Source of the DNA: Streptomyces sp. NBC_00289
GTDB taxonomy: Bacteria; Actinomycetota; Actinomycetes; Streptomycetales; Streptomycetaceae
Length of the DNA: 64,000 nt
Reading direction: 5' to 3'
NCBI RefSeq assembly: GCF_041435115.1
Contig: NZ_CP108046.1
Location: 9,238,001-9,302,000, forward strand
Shown: one piece after another, positions 9,663 through 18,569 of the stretch
Layout of the letters: each line of letters starts with the position of its first letter
How positions within the stretch are numbered: position 1 is the first letter of the stretch
Made by a program: the position numbers and the translations under genes
Notes under the pieces: model-generated
What the model was told of the DNA's origin: nothing
The model's database searches: none
Seen by the model: only the letters and a program-made list of their open reading frames with translations

Positions 9663-11141
9663 TCAGTCGACCGGCCAGGTGTGGACCGGGGCGTTGAGGT
9701 GCATGTAGTCGATGTACAGCTGCGTCATCCGCCGCAGGGCCTCGTGGCGGCCGGAATGGGCGGAGGAGTCGATCGCGTGGAACATCTCCTTCTGCCAGAC
9801 CGCTCCGTTGCGGCCGGTGACGCACCGCTGCTCGATGATCCCGAGCAGCGGCTCCCGCCACGCCGCGTCCATCCCGGAGCGCTCCAGCCCCCGGTGCGCC
9901 AGCGGCAGCAGACGCCGCAGGACGAGTTCGGCCACCGGCACCTCGCCCATGCCCGGCCAGTACAGCCGTGCCTCGATACCGTGCCGTGCCGCCGTGTGCA
10001 GGTTGTCCTCGGCTGCCGAGAAGGACATCCGTGACCACACCGGTCGCTCCTCCTCCACCAGAGCGCGGGTGAGCCCGTAGTAGAAGGCGCCGTTGGCGAG
10101 GGTGTCGGCGACGGTCGGACCAGCGGGAAGCACCCGGTTCTCCACGCGGACGTGCGGCTTGTCGTGGGCGATGGCGTAGACCGGGCGGTTCCAGCGGTAG
10201 ATGGTGCCGTTGTGCAGGCTGAGCTCGGCCAGCTCGGGAATGTCGCCGCGGTCCAGGGTCTGCGCGGGGTCCTGCTCGTCGCACAGGGGCAGCAGCGCCG
10301 GGAAGTAGCGCAGGTTCTCCTCGAAGAGGTCGAAGACGCTGGTGATCCAGCGCTCCCCGAACCAGACCCGGGGCCGCACTCCCTGCACGCTGATCTCCTG
10401 CGGGCGGGTGTCGGTGGCCTGCTCGAACAGCGGGATACGGGTCTCGTGCCACAGTTCCTTGCCGAACAGGAACGGCGAGTTGGCCGCCAGCGCGACCTGG
10501 ATCCCGGCGATCGCCTGAGCCGCGTTCCAGTAGCCGGCGAACTCCTCCGGGGACACCTGGAGGTGGAACTGGGTGCTGGTGCAGGCCGCCTCCGGGGTGA
10601 TCGTGTCCGCGTAGGTCCGCAACCGGTCGACACCGTCCACCTCGATGCGCAGATCCTCGCCCCGGGCCGCGAACACCTGGTCGTTGAGCAGTCGGTAGCG
10701 CGGGTTCTCCGACAACGCGGCCTCGCCGGCGTGCTCCTGCCGCAGGGTGGGCAGGATGCCGATCATGATCAGGCGCGCGTCGACCGAGCGGGCACGTTCC
10801 TCCGCGTGGTTCAGCGCGTCGCGGATCTCGGACGCCCAGGAGTCGGGCCCACCGGCCGTCAGATGGCGGGGCGGAACGTTGATCTCGAGGTTGAACCGGC
10901 CCAGCTCGGTGGACCAGGTCGGATCGGCGATCGCCTCGAGCACGTCGCTGTTGCGCATGGTCGGCTCCGCCTCGTCGTCGACCAGGTTCAGCTCGATCTC
11001 CAGCCCCACCTGGGGCCGCTCGGACTCGAACCGTGACTCGCGCAGCATCTGCGCGAAGGCGTCGAGGCACTCCTGCATCTTGATCCGGTACCGGCGACGG
11101 TCCTCACGGGTGAAGACCACCGCCGGGACGTCCCGTCCCAT
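9663..11141 (-). CDS. GCS2-type glutamate-cysteine ligase family protein
   Basis: A 492-residue protein of the GCS2 (YbdK/EgtA-related) ATP-grasp-like carboxylate-amine ligase family. The ATG at 11141 (MGRDVPAVV) follows GGGAGG with close spacing; an ATG at 11192 would add 17 unlikely residues. Visible hallmarks are QVGLEIELNLVDDEAEP (the metal/ATP-binding acidic strand), RFNLEINVPPRHL, TSTQFHLQVSPEEFAGYWN and RVENRVLPAGPTVADTLANG. Family members join the gamma-carboxylate of glutamate to an amine, usually cysteine; in actinobacteria one (EgtA) makes gamma-glutamylcysteine for ergothioneine. No egtBCDE genes are adjacent, so the acceptor cannot be named. Cytosolic; monocistronic on the minus strand, facing an intergenic region with repeats. 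Confidence 0.82.
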   Translation of the reverse strand: MGRDVPAVVFTREDRRRYRIKMQECLDAFAQMLRESRFESERPQVGLEIELNLVDDEAEPTMRNSDVLEAIADPTWSTELGRFNLEINVPPRHLTAGGPDSWASEIRDALNHAEERARSVDARLIMIGILPTLRQEHAGEAALSENPRYRLLNDQVFAARGEDLRIEVDGVDRLRTYADTITPEAACTSTQFHLQVSPEEFAGYWNAAQAIAGIQVALAANSPFLFGKELWHETRIPLFEQATDTRPQEISVQGVRPRVWFGERWITSVFDLFEENLRYFPALLPLCDEQDPAQTLDRGDIPELAELSLHNGTIYRWNRPVYAIAHDKPHVRVENRVLPAGPTVADTLANGAFYYGLTRALVEEERPVWSRMSFSAAEDNLHTAARHGIEARLYWPGMGEVPVAELVLRRLLPLAHRGLERSGMDAAWREPLLGIIEQRCVTGRNGAVWQKEMFHAIDSSAHSGRHEALRRMTQLYIDYMHLNAPVHTWPVD

Positions 11142-11359
11142 CGGCCCTCCCGGGTTTCCCTCCTCGGACACCTCTTCCGTCCAGCGTCGCACCCCTGGGC
11201 GACCGGGACCAGGCGGGATGCGGAGACCGCCGTAGAAGCCAGGGTGTGGAGGACCGCGGAGAAGCCGGGACCGCGCGAGGGGGCGGGAGCGGGATCACGA
11301 CGACGCCGCGTCGGCCCCGTCCCGTGCCAGGCCACCTCTGACGCGCACCCGTCCAGACG

Positions 11360-12241
11360 TCACGCCGGTGACTGCCCCAGCTCGTTCGTGCTGGGCGTCA
11401 TGTCCTGCGTGCCGATCACCGACAACAGCTCCAACTGTGCGGCGCCCTCCGTGCCGGGCGGGGCGGCGAACCACAGCAGACGCTGGCGTCCGTCCTCGCT
11501 GAACAGACTGTGGCAGTCCAGCTCGATGACGCCCAGCGCGGGGTGCACGATGCGTTTGTGGTCGGTCCGTCTCAGGGCGACGTCGTGGGTGTCCCACAGA
11601 CCCGCGAACTCCTGACTACGGCGTCGCAGCACCGACACCATCCGGCTCACCTCGCTGTCGCGGCCGCGTCGGGCGGCGACCGCCTGGAGGTCCGCCACGA
11701 ACACCCGGGAATGATGGGGATGGTCCTCGACCGGGTAGATGGCGCGGGCGTCGGGGTCGGTGAACCAGCGGTGGACGAAGCTCGCCGCGGGACCTCGCAC
11801 GGCCGGGGGACGGCCGAGGAGCGCTGCGGCCGGCGGGTTCTGGACGAGCGTTTCGTGCAGGTCGGTGATGACCTGGGCGGGAGTGGTGGCGAGTTGGTCC
11901 AGCAGGCCGAGCAGGGCCGGCTGGACATGCGCGGCGGGGCCGTGTGCCGCCGGGGGGACCGCCCGGTCCGTCAGGTGGAACAGGTGGTCGCGTTCGTCGC
12001 CGTTCAACCGCAGCGCCCGCGCCAGAGAGGCGAGCACCTGGGCCGAGGGCTGGGCGCCACGTCCGCGTTCCAGCTCGGTGTAGTAGTCGGCGGACAGACC
12101 CGCGAGCTGCGCGACCTCCTCGCGCCGCAGTCCGGGCACCCGGCGCCGCGGCCCCGTGGGCAGCCCCACGTCGGACGGGCGGACCCGGTCGCGCCGGGAC
12201 TTCAGGAATGCGGCGAGTTCGGCATGGTTCACGCCTTCCAT
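11360..12241 (-). CDS. XRE-family regulator with MmyB-like ligand domain
   Basis: A 293-residue transcription factor. The N-terminal helix-turn-helix (residues ~10-75) contains GLRREEVAQLAGLSADYYTELERGRG, the pattern of the MmyB/XRE group. The C-terminal PAS-like MmyB domain spans ~100-280 (LLDQLATTPAQVITDLHETLVQNPPAAALLG ... VIELDCHSLFSEDGRQRLLWFAAPPGT), thought in relatives to bind fatty-acid-like ligands. Start: ATG 12241 or the GTG at 12232, both near GAGG. It is transcribed away from an SDR gene at 12485, and regulators of this type normally control that divergent reductase. A second copy of the same arrangement is at 53461-55176. Confidence 0.87.
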   Translation of the reverse strand: MEGVNHAELAAFLKSRRDRVRPSDVGLPTGPRRRVPGLRREEVAQLAGLSADYYTELERGRGAQPSAQVLASLARALRLNGDERDHLFHLTDRAVPPAAHGPAAHVQPALLGLLDQLATTPAQVITDLHETLVQNPPAAALLGRPPAVRGPAASFVHRWFTDPDARAIYPVEDHPHHSRVFVADLQAVAARRGRDSEVSRMVSVLRRRSQEFAGLWDTHDVALRRTDHKRIVHPALGVIELDCHSLFSEDGRQRLLWFAAPPGTEGAAQLELLSVIGTQDMTPSTNELGQSPA

Positions 12242-12484
12242 CCTCGCCCGGCACCGGCGCGCTGAGCCAGGGGATGACAACCCCTGGGTGGGGACAGCCC
12301 TGGCCGGCCCGGGAACGCGGACTCACGCTGAAGACCGAGCAGGGCACCGCCGACGACGGACGCGTCACTCGTCGCCGCACGTTCCGCCGTCGCGGAGTCC
12401 CGCGTCCGGCCTCGTCCGCGGTCGTGGCGTCCCTCGTCCGACCCGGTCCGTACCCGGCCGTCCTCACACCGATCAGGAGGATCC

Positions 12485-13267
12485 ATGTCCACCCAGGAAG
12501 TCGCGGAGAGCCGCACCGCGCTCGACCACCGAACCGGCCGGCCCCGCGTCGCCGTCGTCACCGGAGGCTCCCGCGGCATCGGCCGTGAGGTGGTGAGCAG
12601 GCTGGCCGCGGACGGATACGCCGTCGTGGTCGGCTACGCGGGGAACCGCGATCTGGCCGAGACCGCCGCGAAGGAGGTCACGGCCACCGGTGGCCGGGCG
12701 CTCGCCGTCCGGGCCGACGTCGCCGACGAGCAGCAGGTGGCCGATCTGTTCGCGACCGCGGAGTCCGAGTTCGGCGCGGTCGACGTCGTCGTCCACGCCG
12801 CCGGGCGGCTGTATGTGGCCCCGGTCGCCGAGCTGGACCTGGCGGAGCTCGACGCGGTCCACCGCACCAACATCCGCGGCAGCTTCGTCGTCGCCCAGCA
12901 GGCCGTCCGCAGGATCCGCGCCGGCGGAGCGATCATCACGTTCTCCACGTCCGTGGTGGGCCTGGCCTTCCCCGGATACGGCGCCTACAGCGCAGGCAAG
13001 GGTGCCGTCGAGGCGCTCACGCCGATCCTCGCCCGCGAGTTGCGGGGCCGGGACGTCACCGTCAACTCCGTCGCCCCGGGCCCCACCGCCACCGACCTGT
13101 TCCTCGAAGGCAAGGACGAGGAGACCGTCGCGCGGCTGGCCGCCCAGGCCCCGTTGGAGCGACTCGGCACCCCCGCCGACATCGCGCAGGTCGTCGCCTT
13201 CCTTGCCTCGCCGGCCGGCCACTGGGTCAACGGCCAGGTCGTCCGCGCCAACGGCGGGATCATCTGA
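12485..13267 (+). CDS. SDR family oxidoreductase (3-ketoacyl-ACP reductase-like)
   Basis: A 260-residue classical short-chain dehydrogenase with an excellent ribosome site (AGGAGG, 4 bases before ATG). NAD(P) motif TGGSRGIG near residue 26, HAAG in place of NNAG, catalytic Ser in FSTSVVGLA, and YSAGK with the Tyr-Lys pair. It ends with GQVVRANGGII, as in FabG-like enzymes of substrate-specific pathways. Probable role: cytosolic NADPH-dependent reduction of a ketone or aldehyde. It heads a set of three genes (two SDRs and a tautomerase, gaps 49 and 33 bases) likely to be one operon under the divergent MmyB-type regulator. Substrate unknown. Confidence 0.88.
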   Translation: MSTQEVAESRTALDHRTGRPRVAVVTGGSRGIGREVVSRLAADGYAVVVGYAGNRDLAETAAKEVTATGGRALAVRADVADEQQVADLFATAESEFGAVDVVVHAAGRLYVAPVAELDLAELDAVHRTNIRGSFVVAQQAVRRIRAGGAIITFSTSVVGLAFPGYGAYSAGKGAVEALTPILARELRGRDVTVNSVAPGPTATDLFLEGKDEETVARLAAQAPLERLGTPADIAQVVAFLASPAGHWVNGQVVRANGGII

Positions 13268-13316
13268 CGGCCGCGGCGCTCCGCCAACCCCCTTCCCCTC
13301 ATCCCGTGAGGAACCC

Positions 13317-14225
13317 ATGCCTTCCGACACGCCCAGAACCGTTCTTGTGACCGGGGCCTCCAGCGGCTTCGGCGCGCTGACCGCACGGGCACTGGCCCTC
13401 GCCGGTCACACCGTCCACGCCGGAATCCGGCAGACGGCCACCCGCAACGCGCCCGCGGTGGACGACCTGAGGCGCTACGCCGCCGACCACGACCTCGCCC
13501 TGCACGCCGTCGAACTCGACGTGACCTCCCAGGAGTCCGCCGACCACGCCGTCGCCCACATCGTGGCCGCCCAGGGCCGTCTCGACGTGGTCGTCCACAA
13601 CGCCGGACACATGGCCTCCGGCCCGGCCGAGGCCTTCACGCCCGAGCAGCTGAGCGGCCTCTACGACGTCAACGTCCTCGGCGCCCAGCGCGTCAACCGT
13701 GCCGCGCTCCCGCGACTGCGGGCCCAGAACGAGGGCCTGCTGGTGTGGATCGGAAGCTCCAGCACCCGCGGCGGCTGCCCGCCGTTCCTCGGCCCCTACT
13801 TCGCCGCGAAGGCCGCCATGGACGCCCTGGCCGTCAGCTACGCCGCCGAGATACTGCGGTTCGGCATCGACACGGCCATCGTCGTCCCCGGCGCCTTCAC
13901 CTCCGGCACCAACCACTTCGCCCACGCGGGCACGCCCGCCGACACCGACCGGGCGGCCGCGTACGACGAGCGCTACGGAGCACTGCTGGCCGGCCTCGAC
14001 GAACGACTGGCCGCGCTCATCCCACCGGACGCGGACGTCACGCAGGTCGCCGACGCCGTCGTACGCCTGGTGGCCACGCCCGCCGGCCGCCGACCCCTGC
14101 GTACGCACGTGGACCCCAGCCGCGACGGCAGCGAAGTCGTCTCCGCGGTCGCCGACCGCGTCCGCGCCGACTTCTTCCGCCGCGTCGGACTGGACGACCT
14201 GCTCACCGCGGGCAGCTCCCTGTAA
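13317..14225 (+). CDS. SDR family oxidoreductase
   Basis: A 302-residue SDR starting at ATG 13317 with GTGAGGA upstream. TGASSGFG binds the cofactor, HNAGH corresponds to NNAG, GSSS holds the catalytic Ser, and YFAAK the Tyr/Lys. Compared with its neighbour it has a longer C-terminal part (residues 200-300, DERYGALLAGLDERLAALIPPDAD...), seen in the retinol-dehydrogenase-like subgroup often annotated as SDR of unknown specificity. Second gene of the putative three-gene operon; probably works on the same or a related substrate. Confidence 0.87.
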   Translation: MPSDTPRTVLVTGASSGFGALTARALALAGHTVHAGIRQTATRNAPAVDDLRRYAADHDLALHAVELDVTSQESADHAVAHIVAAQGRLDVVVHNAGHMASGPAEAFTPEQLSGLYDVNVLGAQRVNRAALPRLRAQNEGLLVWIGSSSTRGGCPPFLGPYFAAKAAMDALAVSYAAEILRFGIDTAIVVPGAFTSGTNHFAHAGTPADTDRAAAYDERYGALLAGLDERLAALIPPDADVTQVADAVVRLVATPAGRRPLRTHVDPSRDGSEVVSAVADRVRADFFRRVGLDDLLTAGSSL

Positions 14226-14258
14226 TCCCTGTCATCCCACCCATTAAGGAGAACCACC

Positions 14259-14462
14259 ATGCCGTTCGCGAACTTCAAGGTCCCGGCCGGAACCCTCGAC
14301 GAGAAGCAGAAGGAGCACATCGTCACGCGCACCACCGAGCTGTACGTCGAGATCTACGGCGAACGAGCCCGCGCCACCACCATGGTCCTCGTCGAGGAGG
14401 TCACCGACGGTGGATGGGGCATCGGCGGAAACGTCCTGACCCGCGCCATGCTCGAGCAGTAA
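14259..14462 (+). CDS. 4-oxalocrotonate tautomerase-like protein
   Basis: A 67-residue protein with AAGGAG 8 bases before the ATG. Proline directly follows the initiator Met (MPFANFKVPAG), the catalytic base of tautomerase-superfamily enzymes once Met is removed. The beta-alpha-beta pattern and the VEEVTDGGWGIGGN segment match small 4-OT-like oligomers. Canonical 4-OT also uses Arg11 and Arg39; here arginines occur at 29 and 36-38, so the active site is not fully standard. Third gene after two SDRs, suggesting joint modification of keto/enol metabolites. Confidence 0.8.
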   Translation: MPFANFKVPAGTLDEKQKEHIVTRTTELYVEIYGERARATTMVLVEEVTDGGWGIGGNVLTRAMLEQ

Positions 14463-14578
14463 CACCTGGACCGGGGCCGGTTCGCCGCCGTCCTGCCGCC
14501 CTGACGCTTATGCGTGCGCACCGGCGGGCGGCGAACCGGCTGGTCCGCGGCACTCGCGGTCGGCGAGTTCGCCGCCCG

Positions 14579-14911
14579 TCACTCCGTGGGCTTCGGCTCC
14601 GCCTGCTGCACCACGTCGAAGGACCAGAGGGTGGAGCCGGCGGCCGCCGGCTTGGGACGCTCACCGGTTTCCGTGCCGCCACCCTGGTGGGCCGCCTTCA
14701 TGGGGCCCTCCATCCAGGCCTGGAAGGCCGCCTCGTCGCGCCACCGCGTGTAGACGAGGTAGGAGTCGGTGCCCTCGGTGGGACGCAGGAGCTCGAACCA
14801 TTCGAATCCGTCGGAGTTCTCCACGGCGTGGGCACGCGAGGCGAAACGCTTTTCCAGCGTCTCCCGCTGCTCCGCGGGAACGGTCAGTACGTTGATCTTG
14901 ACTACGCTCAT
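14579..14911 (-). CDS. MhuD-like haem-degrading mono-oxygenase (ABM fold)
   Basis: A 110-residue ferredoxin-like (antibiotic biosynthesis mono-oxygenase) protein. With the ATG at 14911, the residues that define mycobacterial MhuD are at identical numbers: Asn7 (VVKINVL), Trp66 (AAFQAW) and His75 (KAAHQG). Flanking stretches FASRAHAVENSDGFEWFELLRP and STLWSFDVV also follow MhuD. That enzyme opens haem to mycobilin without releasing CO, giving iron. An upstream in-frame ATG at 14932 would add 7 residues; 14911 fits the family. It is convergent with the tautomerase operon and divergent from the kinase gene. No haem importer is adjacent. Confidence 0.9.
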   Translation of the reverse strand: MSVVKINVLTVPAEQRETLEKRFASRAHAVENSDGFEWFELLRPTEGTDSYLVYTRWRDEAAFQAWMEGPMKAAHQGGGTETGERPKPAAAGSTLWSFDVVQQAEPKPTE

Positions 14912-15045
14912 GACGACGTCATCCTGCCGCATGGCGGCCGGTGGGCGAGCAGGCGGTCCGGGCGCCGGGCGAGCGCGCTAGAGTCGGCGCGTCCCCGGTC
15001 AGACACTCCGTCGCGGGTGTTCTCGCGCTGGGGGATGTCGGCACG

Positions 15046-16674
15046 ATGTGGTCCGAACGACTTGAACTGCCCGGCTACGACATCCACGGCGTCCTGGGGC
15101 AGGGCGGTTTCGCCACGGTGTACCGGGCGTCCCAGCTCGCCGTGGGCCGCGAGGTGGCGCTCAAGGTGGACAGCAGGACCCTGGCCTCGCCCCGGGACCG
15201 GCAGCGTTTCCTGCGGGAGGTCACCGCGGCCGGGCAGCTGTCCGGGCACCCGCACGTGGTGTCCGTGTACGACGCGGGCGTGCTCGCCGACCACCGCCCT
15301 TACATGGTGCTGGAGTTGTGCCCCGGCGGCTCGCTCGGCGACCGCCTGCGGCACAGCGGGCCGCTGTCCGTGGAGGAGGCGTGTGACGTCGGCGTGGCCA
15401 TGAGCGGCGCGGTGGCCGCGGCCCACACCGCCGGGGTGCTGCACCGCGACATCAAACCGGGCAACATCATGATCAACCGGTACGGTGCCGTGGCCCTCAC
15501 CGACTTCGGACTCGCCGCGATGCCCCGGCCGGGCCAGGAACTCTCGGTCACCCGAGAGGCGTTGACCCCGGCGTACGCACCGCCTGAGGCGTTTCATCTG
15601 GCCGAGCCGACTCCGGCCGGCGACGTGTACTCACTCGCCGCGACGGTCTACGCCCTGTTGCATGGCCGCCCGCCCCACTTCCCCGAGGACGGCAGCCAGC
15701 TCAGCATCGCGGAGCTGATCGTGCGGCACGCGGGGCCCTACCCCGGACTGCCCGGGGTACCGGCGGACCTCAACGAGATCCTCGGGCACGCCCTGGCAGC
15801 GGACCCCGCACACCGTTTGTCCGACGCAGGTGTACTGCGCGAGGCCCTCGCCGCCGTCCGTACGGGCACCGTCCACCACGGTGGTTTCGCGCGGACACCG
15901 TCCGCTGCCCCCACGGTTCCCGCCCATCGGGACGCGGCGCCGCCGCACCACAGCTCTCCGCGCCACACCTCTCAGGCCCCTGTACCCACCACGGTGGCTC
16001 CGGGACCGCCCGTTAGGCCCGACGGAACGGATCCGGCGGGGGCCGTCACGCGGCCGGACGAGCGGAAGCCGAACCGGAAGCGCTACCGGCTGATCGCCGT
16101 GCTGGCGGCGGTGTCGGTGTCGGTGAGCGTGTCCTTCACCGTGATCACCTACCAGAACCGATCGTCGGGCTCGGACGACGGCGCGGGCACAGACACCCCC
16201 GCGGCCTCCTCGAGCCAGGGGACCGGCGTGAAAGCGGGCTTGGGAGGGGTGTCGACCAGCACGCGGGACTGTCCGGCCGCGGCGGTCGACGGCGTGGGCG
16301 GCAGATGTGTCACGACCCCGGAGTGCTGGAGCGGCATCACCGACATCTCGGGGAGCGTCACCGTCAGCCGCGCGGACTGCCAGGTCAAGCACGTCTGGGA
16401 GACCTTCGCCATCGCCCCGCTGCCCAAGGACGGCATGACGAACAACGCCCGGGACCTGATCAAGCACCCCGACGTCAGGTCGCTGTGCTCGCAGGACGTC
16501 CTGCTCGGGTCCAGGTCGGCCGAAGGCCGTGACGTCACCGTCCCGTGGAAGGCCGACATACTTCCGCCGTCCGCCCAGGAGTGGGCGGACGGCCTGCGCG
16601 TCTTCCGCTGTGTCGGCGCGGCGAGCACGGAGGACGGCTGGATCACCGGCAGCCGGTTCGGCGCGGCGGACTGA
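15046..16674 (+). CDS. Membrane Ser/Thr protein kinase with extracellular domain
   Basis: A 542-residue Hanks-type kinase. Start at ATG 15046 with GGGGGA about 9 bases away; a -10-like TAGAGT is at 14979-14984. Kinase motifs are complete: GQGGFATVY, catalytic Lys40 in VALKV, HRDIKPGN (Asp135), DFG at 153-155. A Pro/His-rich linker (~285-345) leads to one transmembrane helix (~346-370), then a ~170-residue outer domain with six cysteines (CPAAAVDGVGGRCVTTPECW..., DCQVKHVWETF, VRSLCSQDV, FRCVGAA). That tail resembles the septum-formation-type cysteine-paired domain of other actinobacterial kinases and is not PASTA, so the signal sensed differs from PknB. It is alone, next to a ribosomal-protein operon. 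Confidence 0.88.
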   Translation: MWSERLELPGYDIHGVLGQGGFATVYRASQLAVGREVALKVDSRTLASPRDRQRFLREVTAAGQLSGHPHVVSVYDAGVLADHRPYMVLELCPGGSLGDRLRHSGPLSVEEACDVGVAMSGAVAAAHTAGVLHRDIKPGNIMINRYGAVALTDFGLAAMPRPGQELSVTREALTPAYAPPEAFHLAEPTPAGDVYSLAATVYALLHGRPPHFPEDGSQLSIAELIVRHAGPYPGLPGVPADLNEILGHALAADPAHRLSDAGVLREALAAVRTGTVHHGGFARTPSAAPTVPAHRDAAPPHHSSPRHTSQAPVPTTVAPGPPVRPDGTDPAGAVTRPDERKPNRKRYRLIAVLAAVSVSVSVSFTVITYQNRSSGSDDGAGTDTPAASSSQGTGVKAGLGGVSTSTRDCPAAAVDGVGGRCVTTPECWSGITDISGSVTVSRADCQVKHVWETFAIAPLPKDGMTNNARDLIKHPDVRSLCSQDVLLGSRSAEGRDVTVPWKADILPPSAQEWADGLRVFRCVGAASTEDGWITGSRFGAAD

Positions 16675-16821
16675 CCGCCCCGGGACGCCGTCTCAGCCTG
16701 GCTGGGCGTCGTACCTTCTCGCGGTTGAGGGGCGGGAATGCTCCAGAGGGAACCGGTGTTCTCTCCCATGTGGCTGGCATGCACCGTTCAATGCCGGCGA
16801 TGTGGTCGAAAGGAGCACCTC

Positions 16822-16986
16822 ATGGCACGCACCACAGCGCGTCCCGTCGTGACGCTGAAGTCGACGGCCGGGACCGGCGTCACCTACGTGACGCGCAAGA
16901 ACCGCAGCAACGACCCCGACCGGCTCGTCCTGCGCAAGTACGACCCGGTGGTCGGGGAGCACGTCCCCTTCCGCGAGGAACGCTGA
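16822..16986 (+). CDS. rpmG: 50S ribosomal protein L33, zinc-independent paralogue
   Basis: A 54-residue basic protein ([17 protein letters not shown]..., [22 protein letters not shown]) with GAAAGGAG before the ATG. It matches L33 over its full length but has no cysteine, so it is a C-minus paralogue lacking the zinc ribbon. In Streptomyces, C-minus ribosomal proteins replace zinc-containing ones when zinc is scarce. It is first of three such genes (L33, L31, L36). I looked for a Zur box upstream and found none convincing. Confidence 0.92.
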   Translation: MARTTARPVVTLKSTAGTGVTYVTRKNRSNDPDRLVLRKYDPVVGEHVPFREER

Positions 16987-17032
16987 AGCAGTCCTCCCCC
17001 CGCGGGTGGAGGACGATGAGGAAGGAAACACC

Positions 17033-17293
17033 ATGAGGCCTGGCATTCATCCCGGTTCCCGGCCGGTCGTCTTCCGCGACCGCGCCGCGGACGCCACGTT
17101 CCTGACCCGCTCCACGGTGGAGTCGACCCGGTCGATCGAGTGGGAGGACGGCAAGACCTACCCCCTGGTCGACGTCGAGATCTCGTCGGCGAGTCATCCG
17201 TTCTACACCGGAAGGACGCGGGTCGTGGACACCGCGGGCCGGGTGGAGCGCTTCGAGCGCCGCTACGGCCGTCAGCCGGCGGCCCGGCGCTGA
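17033..17293 (+). CDS. rpmE2: 50S ribosomal protein L31 type B, zinc-independent
   Basis: An 86-residue protein started at ATG 17033 after GAGGAAGGAA. Type B features are visible: [49 protein letters not shown] and VERFERRYG. The CxxC pair of zinc-binding L31 is absent. L31 bridges the subunits near the 5S rRNA. It lies 46 bases after L33, on the same strand. Confidence 0.92.
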   Translation: MRPGIHPGSRPVVFRDRAADATFLTRSTVESTRSIEWEDGKTYPLVDVEISSASHPFYTGRTRVVDTAGRVERFERRYGRQPAARR

Positions 17294-17386
17294 CCGAGCC
17301 CCGAGGCCCGAAGGCCGTGGCCTGAGTGTCGAGGGCCGCTGTTCGAGGGCCGCTGTTCAAGGGTCGAGCAAGAGGAGGGCACAGCT

Positions 17387-17509
17387 GTGAAGGTGCGCAA
17401 GTCGCTGCGTGCGCTGAAGTCCAAACCAGGGGCCCAGGTGGTCCGTCGACGGGGAGTCGTCTTCGTCGTCAACAAGAAGAACCCGCGCTTCAAGGCCCGC
17501 CAGGGCTGA
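17387..17509 (+). CDS. rpmJ: 50S ribosomal protein L36, zinc-independent paralogue
   Basis: Forty residues read from GTG 17387 to TGA 17509, with AGAGGAGGG 7 bases upstream; easily missed because it is so short. The sequence [40 protein letters not shown] aligns end to end with L36, but the three Cys and one His that hold zinc in the standard protein are replaced. It completes the C-minus L33-L31-L36 operon and is followed by a strong terminator. Confidence 0.9.
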   Translation: MKVRKSLRALKSKPGAQVVRRRGVVFVVNKKNPRFKARQG

Positions 17510-17525
17510 CGGCGCCCCACTGAAC

Positions 17526-17564
17526 CGGCCGGTCCGGTCCCGCGAGGCGGGACCGGGCCGGCCG
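17526..17564 (+). terminator. Strong hairpin terminator after rpmJ
   Basis: An 18-pair stem (one G-U) closes on a GAG loop at 17544-17546; the inner ten pairs are CCGGTCCCGC/GCGGGACCGG. No U-tract, as usual in Streptomyces. It separates the ribosomal operon from nadE. Confidence 0.8.
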
Positions 17565-17611
17565 TGCCGGTGACGGCTTCGGGTGCTTCCCGCGGCCCGA
17601 TTGCGGCCAAG

Positions 17612-17617
17612 TACAGT
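17612..17617 (+). promoter_or_regulatory. -10 element of nadE, leaderless start
   Basis: TACAGT ends 6 bases before the nadE ATG and no ribosome site is present, so transcription probably begins at the start codon. No good -35 hexamer is visible. Confidence 0.45.
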
Positions 17618-17623
17618 GCCTGC

Positions 17624-18466
<843 letters not shown>

Positions 18467-18569
18467 ACCGACGGCAGTCGCCGCATGCCCCGCGGCCACT
18501 GCCTGTTCGCCGGCCCTGAGAGGTGCCCCGGGCGACCGCGATGACGTCAGGTTGCCCCTCTGGCGACGG

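Noticed and set aside
16675..16821. Zur box in front of rpmG
   Set aside because: The expected A+T-rich inverted repeat is not visible; GGCATGCACCGTTCAATGCC is only weakly symmetrical and G+C-rich.
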